A stretch of 30,994 bases of DNA, taken from positions 1 through 30,994 of the forward strand of contig CAZUZO010000026.1 in the NCBI GenBank assembly GCA_964624765.1, given 5' to 3'. The position numbers and the translations under genes are program-made. Positions 23,245-30,940 of this stretch are shown here, piece by piece (within the stretch, counting starts at the first letter, position 1; every line of letters starts with the position of its first letter). The DNA comes from JAGTVB01 sp964624765 (GTDB lineage: Bacteria > Pseudomonadota > Gammaproteobacteria > HK1). Below the pieces are notes generated by a model. It saw only the letters and a program-made list of their open reading frames with translations. It had not been told where the DNA came from and did no database searches.

Positions 23245-23640
23245 CTACGCAACAACGCACACCACCTCACCACCGTGACCGGCGGCCCGGGCGGCCCGTT
23301 CCGTCATAACACCGCGCGGCGTCGACACGATAGCGATCCCTAACCCACCCATCACCGTCGGCAGTTCATCCTTGCCCTTGTACACCCGCAGGCCGGGGCG
23401 ACTGATGCGCTGGATACGATCGATGACCGGCTGACCGTTGTAGTAACGCAGCACGATAGAAAGAAGCGCTTTCCCTGGAGCATCCTCCACCGAGAAATCT
23501 TTGATGTAGCCCTCGTCTCGGAGGACCTTGGCTATCGCCACCTTCTTCGATGAGGAGGGCACGGTCACCACCACTTTCCCGGCCCGTTGACCGTTCCGGA
23601 TACGAGTCAGCATGTCTGCAATGGGATCTTGTTGGCTCAT
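23245..23640 (-). CDS. rpsH: 30S ribosomal protein S8
   Basis: Binds the central domain of 16S rRNA; in E. coli it represses the spc operon by binding mRNA near rplE. The 131-aa product has the N-terminal DPIADMLTRIRNGQ and the C-terminal GGLGIAIVSTPRGVMTERAA with GGEVVCVVA, all standard. A 196-bp gap filled by a composite repeat separates it from rpsN, normally a close neighbour. Confidence 0.98.
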   Translation of the reverse strand: MSQQDPIADMLTRIRNGQRAGKVVVTVPSSSKKVAIAKVLRDEGYIKDFSVEDAPGKALLSIVLRYYNGQPVIDRIQRISRPGLRVYKGKDELPTVMGGLGIAIVSTPRGVMTERAARAAGHGGEVVCVVA

Positions 23641-23836
23641 AAGCTGTCTATCGATATCTATTGGCGGTCATCTGTCGCACGCCGTTGCAACAACGACTGC
23701 GTTAGCCCTAGCTGTGCGCCTTGCGACGGCGTCGGAGACGAGACATATCCGAGGAACGATAGGCGAGGAGCGAGCACCGCCTAGCGCCGCTATCGGGTAG
23801 GGCAGCAGGTTTTTTCACAAGCTCTGTCCGCCGCAT
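23641..23836 (-). repeat. Composite family B/family A remnant between rpsN and rpsH
   Basis: Starts with AAGCTGTCTAT, like the family B left end, and carries CTGTGCGCCTTGCGAC, found in family B at 5351-5366. It then changes to family A in inverse orientation: GACGAGACATATC, GGCGAGGAGCGAGCACCGCC, CGCCGCTATCGGGT, ending GGTTTTTTCACAAGCTCT near 23825. It therefore joins a decayed B piece to a partial A piece inside the spc operon. The family A left terminus is not present. Confidence 0.7.
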
Positions 23837-24142
23837 CTACCAACTTCCCTTCACCAGGCCCGGCACATCGCCGCGCATAGCGGCTTCTCTCAGCATATTG
23901 CGTCCTAGCCCAAACTTGCGGTAGTAGCCCCTTGGCCGACCCGTCAGTCGACACCGGTTGCGCAATCTCACCGCCGATGAATTACGCGGCAAGGCGTTCA
24001 ACTTGCGCCGCACCGCCCACTGCTCCTCAGGGGGCAAGTTCGGATCCACGGATTGCTTCTTCAACAAGGCGCGCTTTTCCTGATACCGCTTGACGAGCTT
24101 TATCCGCTTCTCTTCACGGTTAATTAAAGATAATTTCGCCAT
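23837..24142 (-). CDS. rpsN: 30S ribosomal protein S14 (zinc-independent long form)
   Basis: Small-subunit head protein. The 101-aa product begins MAKLSLINREEKR and has the C-terminal RNRCRLTGRPRGYYRKFGL and EAAMRGDVPGLVKGSW. It lacks the CxxC pairs of the short zinc form, so it is the C- type, unlike the zinc-type L36 in the same operon. It lies between rplE and rpsH as usual, but with repeat-derived sequence on its downstream side. Confidence 0.98.
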   Translation of the reverse strand: MAKLSLINREEKRIKLVKRYQEKRALLKKQSVDPNLPPEEQWAVRRKLNALPRNSSAVRLRNRCRLTGRPRGYYRKFGLGRNMLREAAMRGDVPGLVKGSW

Positions 24143-24162
24143 GCTTTACCCTTGAGATCTGG

Positions 24163-24183
24163 AAGCTGTGTTTTAGACAGCTT
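24163..24183 (-). other. Small hairpin resembling fused family B ends
   Basis: AAGCTGT (24163-24169) and ACAGCTT (24177-24183) form perfect 7-bp arms round GTTTTAG, followed by TAAAG. Each arm looks like a family B terminus without the interior, suggesting a deletion remnant or a chance stem-loop. It lies in the 111-bp rplE-rpsN gap; in that position it could affect mRNA processing. Confidence 0.4.
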
Positions 24184-24253
24184 TAAAGTAACGACGGCTA
24201 TGGATACCGCGGTTGTTGCGCGACCGTGTTAAGAGAAGTTCTGACAAAAATCC

Positions 24254-24802
24254 CTAGCTGCGTCGAAACGGAAAACTAAATGCGCTCAGCAACGCACGGG
24301 CTTCCTCGTCTGATTTCGCACTGGTCGTTATCGCTATATCCAACCCGCGGATCGCATCCACGCGATCGTAATCGATTTCCGGAAAAATAATTTGTTCCCG
24401 GACCCCGAGATTGTAGTTCCCACGGCCATCAAAGGACCGTGGACTCAGGCCGCGAAAATCTCTGATGCGTGGGATCGCGATCGTGATCAGGCGATCCAGG
24501 AACTCATACATACGCTCTCGACGCAGCGTCACCTTGCACCCAATGGCCCAATCCTGCCGAATCTTGAAGGCTGCTACGGACTTGCGCGCTTTGGTCACGA
24601 TCGCCTTCTGCCCACTGATGCGCGCCAGATCGTCCACCGCGTTGTCGAGGACCTTCTTGTCGGCGATCGCTTCACCGACGCCCATATTCAAGGTGATCTT
24701 GGTCACTGCCGGCACCTGCATGATACTCGAGTAAGCAAACTGCTCCATCAGTTGGGCAACGATGGTGTCGCGGTAGTACTCCTGTAGCCTGGTCATACGC
24801 AA
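24254..24802 (-). CDS. rplE: 50S ribosomal protein L5
   Basis: Binds 5S rRNA and contacts the P-site tRNA. The 182-aa product (179 in E. coli) has YSSIMQVPAVTKITLNMGVG, AFKIRQDWAIGCKVTLR, and FRGLSPRSFDGRGNYNLGV with FPEIDYDRVDAIRGLDIAI. It starts 96 bases after rplX, a longer gap than in E. coli; nothing recognisable was seen there. Confidence 0.98.
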   Translation of the reverse strand: MRMTRLQEYYRDTIVAQLMEQFAYSSIMQVPAVTKITLNMGVGEAIADKKVLDNAVDDLARISGQKAIVTKARKSVAAFKIRQDWAIGCKVTLRRERMYEFLDRLITIAIPRIRDFRGLSPRSFDGRGNYNLGVREQIIFPEIDYDRVDAIRGLDIAITTSAKSDEEARALLSAFSFPFRRS

Positions 24803-24898
24803 CCCGCCTAGTTATCGCTCTCAATTCGTAAGCTTTCGCAGCGTTTCGTTCGGGCGCTCTCTACGGTCACCTGGATCGGCAGCACCGCCCGTCTTGCT

Positions 24899-25219
24899 TC
24901 AGACATCCACGACCTCTCCGGTCGATTTGAAATAGCGCACCTTACGTCCATCTTGCAAAAATCGAAACCCCGCCCGTTCGCCCTTTCCGGTAGCAGTGTT
25001 ATAGAGCCGGACATTGGAGATGTGGATGGGCTTTTCCCGATCGACGATACCGCCGGACGCCCCGGTACGCGGATTGGGCTTCGTGTGACGTTTCACCAGA
25101 TTGACCCCTTCGACCACCAACCGGCTATCGGGCTTAACCTGCAGGACATGGCCGCGTTTACCCTTGTCCTTACCCGCCATCACCAATACCTCGTCGCCCT
25201 TACGTATCTTGGCCATCAC
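24899..25219 (-). CDS. rplX: 50S ribosomal protein L24
   Basis: One of two initiators of 50S assembly. The 106-aa product has the KOW motif at the N-terminus (IRKGDEVLVMAGKDKGKRG), then EGVNLVKRHTKPNP and GIVDREKPIHISNVRL. The start codon shares one base with the rplN stop (TGATG/TAATG type), so translation is probably coupled. Confidence 0.98.
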   Translation of the reverse strand: MMAKIRKGDEVLVMAGKDKGKRGHVLQVKPDSRLVVEGVNLVKRHTKPNPRTGASGGIVDREKPIHISNVRLYNTATGKGERAGFRFLQDGRKVRYFKSTGEVVDV

Positions 25220-25587
25220 TACAGCACCTCGGGCGCCAACGAGATGATCTTCATGAATTGCTCGCCACGCAGCTCCCGGGTCACCGGTCCAAAAATACGT
25301 GTCCCGATAGGCTGCAGTTGGTTGTTGAGCAACACTGCGGCATTACCATCGAATCGAACCAACGACCCGTCTGGACGCCTGACGCCCTTGCGGGTACGCA
25401 CCACCACGGCCTTGTAAATCTCCCCCTTCTTCACCTTGCCCCTCGGGATGGCTTCCTTGACGGTGACCCGAATCACGTCACCGATACCGGCAAATCGACG
25501 TCGAGAGCCGCCAAGCACCTTGACACACATGAGCCGACGCGCGCCGCTATTATCTGCCGCGTCCAACATGGTCTGCATTTGAATCAT
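25219..25587 (-). CDS. rplN: 50S ribosomal protein L14
   Basis: Interface protein and target of the silencing factor RsfS. The 122-aa product has MIQMQTMLDAADNSGARRLM, CVKVLGGSRRRFAGIGDVI, KKGEIYKAVVVRTRKGVRR and the C-terminal GTRIFGPVTRELR. It is the first gene of the spc operon in E. coli; here rpsQ precedes it by 84 bases, and no clear promoter was identified in that gap. Confidence 0.99.
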   Translation of the reverse strand: MIQMQTMLDAADNSGARRLMCVKVLGGSRRRFAGIGDVIRVTVKEAIPRGKVKKGEIYKAVVVRTRKGVRRPDGSLVRFDGNAAVLLNNQLQPIGTRIFGPVTRELRGEQFMKIISLAPEVL

Positions 25588-25671
25588 CGTCTATCTCCAA
25601 CGGTTCGACCCACGGCGGCGCAGCGACACGAGACCCGACACCGAAGTGCTAGGCCAACACGTCCAGTACGT

Positions 25672-25932
25672 TCAACGCGCGCGCTCCAGTATCCCATGCA
25701 AACGCCAGGCTTTGGTCTTAGACAACGGCCGACACGGCTCGATGCTCACCACATCGCCTTCCTGACAGGTGTTCTCTGCATCGTGCACATGCAATTTGGT
25801 CGATCGCCGAACGTATTTGTTGTAAATCGGATGCTTTATCCGACGTTCGACTAATACCGTCACCGTCTTATCCATTCGGCCGCTGATCACACGTCCGGTC
25901 AGCGTACGGGGTTTACTCTCGGTCCCGTTCAT
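25672..25932 (-). CDS. rpsQ: 30S ribosomal protein S17
   Basis: Primary binder of 16S rRNA 5' domain. The 86-aa OB-fold protein has RTLTGRVISGRMDKTVTV, HPIYNKYVRRSTKLHVHD and EGDVVSIEPCRPLSKTKAW. It overlaps rpmC by four bases (ATGA). It ends the S10 operon. Confidence 0.98.
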   Translation of the reverse strand: MNGTESKPRTLTGRVISGRMDKTVTVLVERRIKHPIYNKYVRRSTKLHVHDAENTCQEGDVVSIEPCRPLSKTKAWRLHGILERAR

Positions 25933-26126
25933 GAGCGTTCCCCGGCACGCTCGGCAAGCACCGTATTGACCCGGGCGATGTTGCGGCGTACAGCTTTGAA
26001 TTGACTAGGACGTGGATGTTGCCCCGTCGCCTTCTGCATGCGCAAATTAAATGCCTCGCGAGTGAGCTCCAGCAATTCCTGCCGCAACTCCTCGACGTTC
26101 TTTTGCCGTAACTCTTGTGCGTTCAT
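25929..26126 (-). CDS. rpmC: 50S ribosomal protein L29
   Basis: Small helical-hairpin protein at the tunnel exit near the trigger factor and SRP docking site. The 65-aa product has NAQELRQKNVEELRQELLEL and LRMQKATGQHPRPSQFKAVRR in parts, ending in a basic tail. It overlaps both rplP and rpsQ by four bases (ATGA on each side). Confidence 0.98.
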   Translation of the reverse strand: MNAQELRQKNVEELRQELLELTREAFNLRMQKATGQHPRPSQFKAVRRNIARVNTVLAERAGERS

Positions 26127-26539
26127 CCCATCACCGAGCGTCTTTCAAAGGAGGTCAACACCGGAAGCTTCGCCGCCGCCAAACGAAAGGCCTCTCGCGC
26201 TAGGGTTTCGTCGACGCCTTGAATCTCATACAGCATACGGCCGGGCTGGATCAGGGCGACCCAATACTCGACATTGCCTTTGCCTTTCCCCTGCCGGACT
26301 TCAAGGGGCTTCTTGGTGATCGGCTTGTCCGGAAAGATGCGTATCCAGACCTTCGCGCCACGCTTGACTTGTCGCGTTATCGCTCGTCGAGCCGCCTCGA
26401 TCTGTCGGGATGTGATACGGCCACGGGTAACGGCCTTGAGTCCATATTCACCAAAGCTCACCTTGTTGCCCACCGTGGCAAGGCCACGATTGCGACCCTT
26501 GTGCTGTTTGCGATACCGAGTACGTTTAGGCTGAAGCAT
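26123..26539 (-). CDS. rplP: 50S ribosomal protein L16
   Basis: Organises the A-site tRNA elbow and the 5S rRNA region. The 138-aa product starts MLQPKRTRYRKQHKGRNRG and has GLKAVTRGRITSRQIEAAR, RIFPDKPITKKP and GKGKGNVEYWVALIQPGR. The Arg that is hydroxylated by YcfD in E. coli lies in this part of the family, but modification cannot be seen here. It follows rpsC by 12 bases. Confidence 0.98.
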   Translation of the reverse strand: MLQPKRTRYRKQHKGRNRGLATVGNKVSFGEYGLKAVTRGRITSRQIEAARRAITRQVKRGAKVWIRIFPDKPITKKPLEVRQGKGKGNVEYWVALIQPGRMLYEIQGVDETLAREAFRLAAAKLPVLTSFERRSVMG

Positions 26540-26551
26540 GATGTGGCCCCG

Positions 26552-27229
26552 TTAGCTCGATTGTCCTTTCTCGACATCCACCCCTTCGACCCGCTCTTCG
26601 CGGTCAAAGATTTCCCCCTTAAAAATCCACACCTTCACCCCGATAACACCATAGGTGGTCCGGGCCTCCGAAAAGCCGTAATCGATATCCGCACGCAACG
26701 TGTGCAACGGGACACGGCCCTCTCGATACCACTCGGAGCGAGCAATTTCGGCACCGCCTAAGCGTCCCGCCACTTGCACTTTGATGCCTTGCGCGCCCAG
26801 ACGCATGGCATTGCTCACCGCCCGTTTCATAGCCCGGCGAAACATGATGCGTCGCTTGAGTTGGTTGGCGACGCTCTCTGCCACCAGCAGGGCGTCCAGT
26901 TCCGGCTTGCGGATTTCTTCCACAGCGATATGCACGGGCACCCCGACCATGCGACCGATCTCCCTGCGAAGCGCCTCGATATCCTGACCCTTCTTACCGA
27001 TAACAATGCCCGGCCGAGCCGTATGGATAATGATCCGCGCGTTCCGCGCGGGCCGTTGCACTTCGATCCGACTGACCGAAGCATGAGCGAGCTTCTTGCG
27101 CAGAAATCGGCGGACACTGAGATCGGTATTCAAATAGTCCGCGTAGTCCTTTCGATCCGCGTACCAGATAGAACTCCAGTCCTTGACGATTCCCAAGCGC
27201 ATGCCCACTGGATGAACTTTTTGACCCAT
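26552..27229 (-). CDS. rpsC: 30S ribosomal protein S3
   Basis: Forms the mRNA entry tunnel with S4 and S5. The 225-aa product begins MGQKVHPVGMRLGIVKDW, has the KH domain GxxG loop (GIVIGKKGQDIEALR), LGAQGIKVQVAGRLGGAEIAR and TYGVIGVKVWIFKGE. It is 11 bases after rplV. Confidence 0.98.
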   Translation of the reverse strand: MGQKVHPVGMRLGIVKDWSSIWYADRKDYADYLNTDLSVRRFLRKKLAHASVSRIEVQRPARNARIIIHTARPGIVIGKKGQDIEALRREIGRMVGVPVHIAVEEIRKPELDALLVAESVANQLKRRIMFRRAMKRAVSNAMRLGAQGIKVQVAGRLGGAEIARSEWYREGRVPLHTLRADIDYGFSEARTTYGVIGVKVWIFKGEIFDREERVEGVDVEKGQSS

Positions 27230-27240
27230 CTTGGCCTCGA

Positions 27241-27573
27241 TCAGTTATCCGATACTCGGATGGTAATATGGCTAGATCGTTTCATGATGCGGTTGGCGCG
27301 CCCCCGCGCCCGAGCTCGCAGCCGTTTGTACATAGGTCCTTGATCGACCTGAATACCAGCGACTCGCAACTCGTCGATATCCGCACCTTCGTTATGTTCC
27401 GCGTTGGCAATCGCGGACTCCAACACCTTTCGGATGATGCCCGCCGCCTTCTTATTGCTGAACTGCAACAAGCTGACGGCCTTCGCGACCGGAAGACCAC
27501 GAACCTGGTCAGCCACGAGGCGGGCTTTCTGGGGCGATAATCTCGCATATCGATGCAGGGCCCTGCTTTCCAT
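27241..27573 (-). CDS. rplV: 50S ribosomal protein L22
   Basis: Its loop lines the peptide exit tunnel and is a macrolide-resistance site. The 110-aa product begins MESRALHRYARLSPQKARL and has RGLPVAKAVSLLQFSNKKAA and RLRARARGRANRIMKR. The frame is open to 27639, but the ATG at 27573 has AGGAG upstream and gives exactly the E. coli length; it begins ten bases after the rpsS stop. Confidence 0.98.
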   Translation of the reverse strand: MESRALHRYARLSPQKARLVADQVRGLPVAKAVSLLQFSNKKAAGIIRKVLESAIANAEHNEGADIDELRVAGIQVDQGPMYKRLRARARGRANRIMKRSSHITIRVSDN

Positions 27574-27583
27574 CAAAGTTCTC

Positions 27584-27859
27584 CTACCTTCGAGTCTTGC
27601 GATCCCCGACATGGCTTCGGAACGTGCGCGTGGGAGCAAACTCCCCCAGCTTATGGCCGACCATATTCTCCGTCACGAGCACAGGCACGTGCTGGCGGCC
27701 GTTGTGCACCGCAATGGTATATCCCACCATATCGGGCACAATCGTGGACCGCCGCGACCACGTCTTGATCGGTCGCTTGCTGTTGACAGCACGCGCCTCG
27801 TCGACCTTCTTAGCGAGGTAATGATCGACGAATGGGCCCTTTTTAACTGAACGCGGCAT
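27584..27859 (-). CDS. rpsS: 30S ribosomal protein S19
   Basis: Small-subunit head protein that pairs with S13. The 91-aa product has MPRSVKKGPFVDHYLAKKV, SRRSTIVPDMVGYTIAVHNG and LGEFAPTRTFRSHVGDRK, standard for the family. It lies between rplB and rplV. Confidence 0.98.
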   Translation of the reverse strand: MPRSVKKGPFVDHYLAKKVDEARAVNSKRPIKTWSRRSTIVPDMVGYTIAVHNGRQHVPVLVTENMVGHKLGEFAPTRTFRSHVGDRKTRR

Positions 27860-27946
27860 GGCTCACTCCCATTCGACTGGATGCGTGGCGGCTACCGTCA
27901 ATCGCTTCGATAACTGCCAAACGATGGCTCTGGCCAGATGTGCGCA

Positions 27947-28774
27947 TCACCGTCGCTTCCCTCTGCGCACGATAAGGTTGTCGGTGCGCTTGTTGCGTCG
28001 AGTCTTGTGACCCTTGGTGGGCACTCCCCAAGGCGAGACCGGATGACGCCCACCGGAGGTTCTCCCCTCGCCTCCACCGTGGGGATGATCCACCGGGTTC
28101 ATGGCCACACCGCGCACCGTCGGCCGCGTCCCGCGCCAGCGCTTTGCGCCGGCCTTGCCAAGAGAACGCAGACCATGCTCGCCATTGCCGACCTCCCCGA
28201 TGGTCGCGCGACAGTCGATCGGAACCTTTCGAAGGTCACCCGAGCGCAGACGAAGACTGACAAAAGACCCCTCTCGGGCCACGACTTGCACGCCGGCCCC
28301 GGCGCTACGGGCCAATTGCGCCCCCTTGCCCGGCTGCATTTCCACACAATGCACGACGCTGCCCACCGGGATATTGCGAAGCGGCAGGCAGTTGCCTTCC
28401 CGAATCGGCGCGCCGGGCCCTGACATCACCTCGCTGCCGACCGTCAACCCCTTGGAAGCGATCACGTAGCGATACTCGCCATCGGCATAGGCGACCAAGG
28501 CGATGTGGGCGCTGCGGTTTGGGTCATACTCGACCCGCTTGACGCGTCCAGGAATGCCGTCTTTGGTGCGTTTGAAGTCGATGATGCGGTAACGCTGCTT
28601 GTGCCCACCGCCCCGGTGGCGCACGGTAATGCGCCCGCCACTGTTGCGCCCTCCGCTCTTGGTTTTCTTATCCAGCAACCCACGGTACGGATCTCCACGA
28701 TGCAAATCCGGGGTCACCACTTTAACGACGGCCCGGCGACCAGGCGATGTCGGTTTTGCCTTAACGAGCGCCAT
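27947..28774 (-). CDS. rplB: 50S ribosomal protein L2
   Basis: One of the largest 23S rRNA binders, needed for subunit association and the peptidyl-transferase centre. The 275-aa product has KSGGRNSGGRITVRHRGGGH, RVKRVEYDPNRSAHIALV and the conserved C-terminal AMNPVDHPHGGGEGR, which holds the essential His, and RNKRTDNLIVRRGKR. It is 17 bases after rplW. Confidence 0.99.
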   Translation of the reverse strand: MALVKAKPTSPGRRAVVKVVTPDLHRGDPYRGLLDKKTKSGGRNSGGRITVRHRGGGHKQRYRIIDFKRTKDGIPGRVKRVEYDPNRSAHIALVAYADGEYRYVIASKGLTVGSEVMSGPGAPIREGNCLPLRNIPVGSVVHCVEMQPGKGAQLARSAGAGVQVVAREGSFVSLRLRSGDLRKVPIDCRATIGEVGNGEHGLRSLGKAGAKRWRGTRPTVRGVAMNPVDHPHGGGEGRTSGGRHPVSPWGVPTKGHKTRRNKRTDNLIVRRGKRR

Positions 28775-28791
28775 TGCCTACCTCGACTACC

Positions 28792-29088
28792 CTAATCACC
28801 ACCCAGAAAGTTGATATCGTGGCCCGGCTTTAGCGTGACGTAGGCCTTCTTCCAGTCCGGCCTCCGCCCTGGGCGCTTGGCGAAGGTTTTCCGTTTACCT
28901 TTCATATTGATGACGTGGACCCGCTGCACCTCAACGTTGAATAGCCGCTCGACCGCCCGCTTGATCTCTGGCTTGCGTGCCGTTCCCATCACCCGAAAGG
29001 CCACTTGCCGATGGGCATCCGCAATGCGGGTACTTTTCTCCGAGACGTGCGGTGCCAACAACAATTGCATGAGACGTAGCTCATTCAT
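28792..29088 (-). CDS. rplW: 50S ribosomal protein L23
   Basis: Docking site for trigger factor and SRP at the exit tunnel. The 98-aa product has LLAPHVSEKSTRIAD, EIKRAVERLFNVEVQRVHV and KGKRKTFAKRPGRRPDWKKA. The start overlaps the rplD stop by four bases (ATGA). Confidence 0.98.
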   Translation of the reverse strand: MNELRLMQLLLAPHVSEKSTRIADAHRQVAFRVMGTARKPEIKRAVERLFNVEVQRVHVINMKGKRKTFAKRPGRRPDWKKAYVTLKPGHDINFLGGD

Positions 29089-29702
29089 TGAAACCGAGCC
29101 TCCAGTCGCTTGAGGGCGGACACCGTTAGCAACACTTGGTCAAAAGCGATCAGGCTCACCGGATCGACCCTTAACGCCTCACACACCTCGACCCAGTGCA
29201 GGTTACGAGCAGCTAGCTCAAGATTCTCGTTCGCGTCATCGACCACAATCAGCACCTTACCGAGTTCGAACGGCTTCAGACGTGCTACAAGATCCTTGGT
29301 CTTCGGCGCCGTGACCGAGAGCCCGTCCAAAACGAGCAACCGCTGCTGACGCACCAGCTCCGACAGGATGGAGCGCAATGCCGAACGGTACATCTTACGG
29401 TTGACCTTCTGCTCATAGCTTTGAGGCCGCGCGGCAAAGGTCACCCCGCCTCCACGCCAAAGCGGACTTCGGATACTGCCAGCTCGAGCCCGTCCGAGAC
29501 CCTTCTGGCGCCACGGTTTGCGCCCACCGCCCCGCACAGCGGCGCGGCTCTTTTGGGCCCGCGTGCCGGCCCGGGCCGCAGAGAGATAAGCAGTCACTAC
29601 TTGGTGGATGAGTGGCTCGTTGAACCGCGCGCCGAAGACTCCATCACTGACTTCGACCACCGACACGTCGTCGCCCACCTCGCTGCGTACCTGAAGCTCC
29701 AT
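29085..29702 (-). CDS. rplD: 50S ribosomal protein L4
   Basis: Tunnel-lining protein; in E. coli it also represses the S10 operon by acting on the rpsJ leader and by RNase E inhibition. The 205-aa product has the extended loop GGGRKPWRQKGLGRARAGS and RSPLWRGGGVTFAARPQSY, with RSALRSILSELVRQQRLLVL in the globular part. Its start shares one base with the rplC stop. Whether L4 autoregulation survives with repeats upstream of rpsJ is unknown. Confidence 0.98.
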   Translation of the reverse strand: MELQVRSEVGDDVSVVEVSDGVFGARFNEPLIHQVVTAYLSAARAGTRAQKSRAAVRGGGRKPWRQKGLGRARAGSIRSPLWRGGGVTFAARPQSYEQKVNRKMYRSALRSILSELVRQQRLLVLDGLSVTAPKTKDLVARLKPFELGKVLIVVDDANENLELAARNLHWVEVCEALRVDPVSLIAFDQVLLTVSALKRLEARFQ

Positions 29703-30355
29703 CAGCCTTTCTCCAGGCTCGACTTAACGGCAGGGCGCAGCATGATATCGCCGCCTTTCGGCCCCGGCACCGCACCCCGAACAAGGATCAACTCCCGCGC
29801 TTCATCCACTCGCACCACTTCCAAATTCTGCACTGTGCGGCGCTTGTTCCCCATCTGACCCGCCATGCGTTTGCCTTTGAAAACGCGTCCTGGGGTTTGA
29901 TTCTGGCCGATCGACCCCGGAGCCCGATGTGAGAGCGAGTTACCGTGGGACGCATCCTGGGTCCTGAAATGATGGCGCTTGACGGTACCGGCATAGCCTT
30001 TACCGAGGCTGATGCCGCAAGCGTCCACCTTCTGCCCAGGGGTAAACAGTGTCACCCCCAACGCCTGCCCTTCCGCAACCTCACTCCCCTCGTCTTGCGC
30101 GAGGCGAAACTCCCATAGCCCTCGACCGGCGGGAGTTCCCGCCTTGGCAAAATGGCCCGCGAGGGGCTTGTTGACTCGACTCGCACGTCGCGTACCGGTC
30201 GTCACCTGGACGGCCCGGTAGCCATCACGCTCGGGACGCTTCACTTGCGTGATGCGGTTGGCTTGCACCTGAATGACGGTGACGGGTATGGACTGCCCAT
30301 CGTCGGTAAAGATCCTCGTCATCCCACATTTGCGTCCCACCACGCCGATTGCCAT
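29702..30355 (-). CDS. rplC: 50S ribosomal protein L3
   Basis: Initiator of 50S assembly close to the peptidyl-transferase centre. From the ATG at 30355 the 217-aa product begins MAIGVVGRKCGMTRIFTDDG and has the extension SHGNSLSHRAPGSIGQNQTP and RVFKGKRMAGQMGNKRRTVQ. Although the frame is open to 30376, an AGGAGG at about 30361-30369 sits nine bases before this ATG and fixes the start. Confidence 0.98.
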   Translation of the reverse strand: MAIGVVGRKCGMTRIFTDDGQSIPVTVIQVQANRITQVKRPERDGYRAVQVTTGTRRASRVNKPLAGHFAKAGTPAGRGLWEFRLAQDEGSEVAEGQALGVTLFTPGQKVDACGISLGKGYAGTVKRHHFRTQDASHGNSLSHRAPGSIGQNQTPGRVFKGKRMAGQMGNKRRTVQNLEVVRVDEARELILVRGAVPGPKGGDIMLRPAVKSSLEKG

Positions 30356-30435
30356 GTCAGCGTTCCTCCTTATCATCGCCCGGTGCTGTTGCCGGCCACT
30401 TCACATTCGAGCGCATCCGTCTCACCCGCCATCCA

Positions 30436-30747
30436 TCAGGTCAGCTTGATCTGCACATCTACCCCAGCCGCCAAATCCAACTTCATCAACGCATCCACCG
30501 TCTTTTCTGTCGGGTTCACGATATCTAGCAAACGCTTATGGGTGCGGATCTCGTACTGATCCCGAGCATCTTTGTTGACATGGGGCGATATCAACACCGT
30601 GAAACGCTCGTTGCGTGTCGGTAGGGGAATGGGGCCTCGCACCTGAGCACCCGTCCGCCTCGCGGTCTCCACGATCTCTTGGGCTGACTGGTCGATCAAG
30701 CGGTGATCGAAAGCCTTCAAGCGAATCCGAATGCGTTGCTTTTCCAT
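30436..30747 (-). CDS. rpsJ: 30S ribosomal protein S10 (NusE)
   Basis: Small-subunit head protein that also acts in transcription antitermination with NusB. The 103-aa product, the E. coli length, has RIRIRLKAFDHRLIDQSA, GPIPLPTRNERFTVLISPH and RTHKRLLDIVNPTEKTVDALM. It opens the S10 operon. Only 33 bases separate its start from a family A element, so the usual long leader and promoter are not recognisable here. Confidence 0.99.
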   Translation of the reverse strand: MEKQRIRIRLKAFDHRLIDQSAQEIVETARRTGAQVRGPIPLPTRNERFTVLISPHVNKDARDQYEIRTHKRLLDIVNPTEKTVDALMKLDLAAGVDVQIKLT

Positions 30748-30780
30748 CGCCTTATCCGATCAAACTGTATTGGCTTGCTG

Positions 30781-30923
30781 AGAGGTTGTGAAAAAACCTG
30801 CTACACGACCCGATAGCGGCGTTGGGCGGTGCTCGCTCCTCGCCTATCTATCTGATATGTCTCGTCGCTGCGCGCCGTCCGCCTTGCTCTCGGGCCGCTC
30901 GCGACGGTTTTTTCACAACCTCT
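30781..30923 (+). repeat. Family A element, complete reference copy upstream of rpsJ
   Basis: A 143-bp element with perfect 18-bp terminal inverted repeats, AGAGGTTGTGAAAAAACC and GGTTTTTTCACAACCTCT. The interior holds CGACCCGATAGCGGCG, GGCGGTGCTCGCTCCTCGCC, GATATGTCTCG and CTCGGGCCGCTCGCGACGG. Other copies and fragments are at 1-52, 4114-4254, 11544-11682, 18037-18179 and about 23700-23825. No clear target duplication is seen at this copy. Confidence 0.93.
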
Positions 30924-30940
30924 GAGACAAACCTGACCTT

